The notes under the pieces were generated by a model. That model made no database searches. It was not told the origin of the DNA and saw only the letters and a list, made by a program, of their open reading frames with translations. A DNA stretch of 5,552 nt, from the NCBI GenBank assembly GCA_947176115.1, contig CAMWPK010000105.1:1-5552 (forward strand), given 5' to 3'. Below, piece after piece: positions 5,385-5,552 of this stretch (position 1 is the stretch's first letter; each line of letters starts with the position of its first letter). Both the position numbers and the translations under genes were made by a program. Source of the DNA: an uncultured Clostridia bacterium. Lineage in GTDB: Bacteria > Bacillota > Clostridia > Christensenellales > UBA3700.

Positions 5385-5397
5385 GCAAAAATTTTGC
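5385..5397. promoter_or_regulatory. 13-base palindrome at the cotransporter -35 region, candidate operator
   Basis: GCAAAA (5385-5390) and TTTTGC (5392-5397) form a perfect dyad around one base. It spans about -21 to -33 relative to the predicted transcription start, covering where a -35 box would lie. It could be a repressor or activator site, but AT-rich dyads also occur by chance. Confidence 0.4.
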
Positions 5398-5552
5398 ACT
5401 TATATTACCGTCCAAAATTACGGGCGCCATTTTGATGCGAGATTTTTAGAAGTTTTATTAACTATTTTTACAATAATATATGCTATTTTGTCCATAAAAA
5501 ATTCCCAAAATATTATAAAAATTCAACATTTTACCTACAAAAATTTGATATT
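5398..5552. other. AT-rich upstream region without a convincing gene
   Basis: No open frame with a credible start was found on either strand. Visible details are an inverted repeat, CAAAAT (5413-5418) with ATTTTG (5429-5434), around a GC-rich GGGCGCC, and a possible plus-strand promoter, TTAGAA then 17 bases then TACAAT (about 5446-5474). That promoter would point out of the window. Both are weak. A 25-codon minus-strand frame starting near 5494 is not supported as a gene. Confidence 0.4.

Noticed and set aside
5417..5494. 25-codon minus-strand small frame upstream of the cotransporter
   Set aside because: It has only a marginal GGGA before the ATG, no recognisable features and no conservation evidence available.
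1..5552. CRISPR array, tRNA or rRNA genes, transposase or phage genes
   Set aside because: No regularly spaced repeats, no tRNA-like cloverleaf sequence, no rRNA signature and no recombinase or transposase motifs were seen on either strand.

Overview
The window looks like the chromosome of a low-to-medium GC bacterium, most likely an uncultured Clostridia-type Bacillota. This is inferred from AGGAGG-type ribosome binding sites, sigma-A-like promoter hexamers, AT-rich spacers, the families present, and standard code use (TGA as stop, TGG for Trp). Nothing in it fixes the genus, and no rRNA, tRNA, CRISPR array, transposase or phage gene was seen.

Layout: (1) Bases 2-103 are the last codons of a valyl-tRNA synthetase. 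(2) Three plus-strand genes follow with short or no gaps: a HAD-IA phosphatase of the Gph/5'-nucleotidase type, and two six-segment membrane proteins joined by an ATGA overlap. I cannot assign a function to the membrane pair; their shared layout suggests distant paralogues acting together. (3) A 200-base convergent spacer (2634-2833) holds a bidirectional terminator bracketed by two inverted, diverged copies of an intergenic repeat family and a fragment of a third. (4) A minus-strand bacterial PH-domain membrane protein and a plus-strand 66-residue XRE-type regulator are divergently transcribed from an 88-base spacer. That spacer carries two copies of the operator-like sequence ACCA-N7-TGGT, each lying on one of the two promoters. 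(5) A minus-strand Na+/phosphate cotransporter with a PhoU-like C-terminal domain converges on the regulator with only 19 bases between stops. (6) The last 191 bases are AT-rich, with the cotransporter promoter and no convincing gene.

The most informative unit is the XRE/PH pair. The PH gene has a near-perfect promoter (TTGACA, 17 bases, TACAAT) with one operator copy inside its spacer. The regulator has an extended -10 overlapped by the second copy and is predicted to be translated from a leaderless mRNA. The simplest reading is a small autoregulated circuit in which the XRE protein represses itself and the membrane PH protein. The cotransporter is also predicted to be almost leaderless (about 3 nt), with a perfect 13-base palindrome at its -35 region. 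These regulatory readings are inferences from sequence alone.
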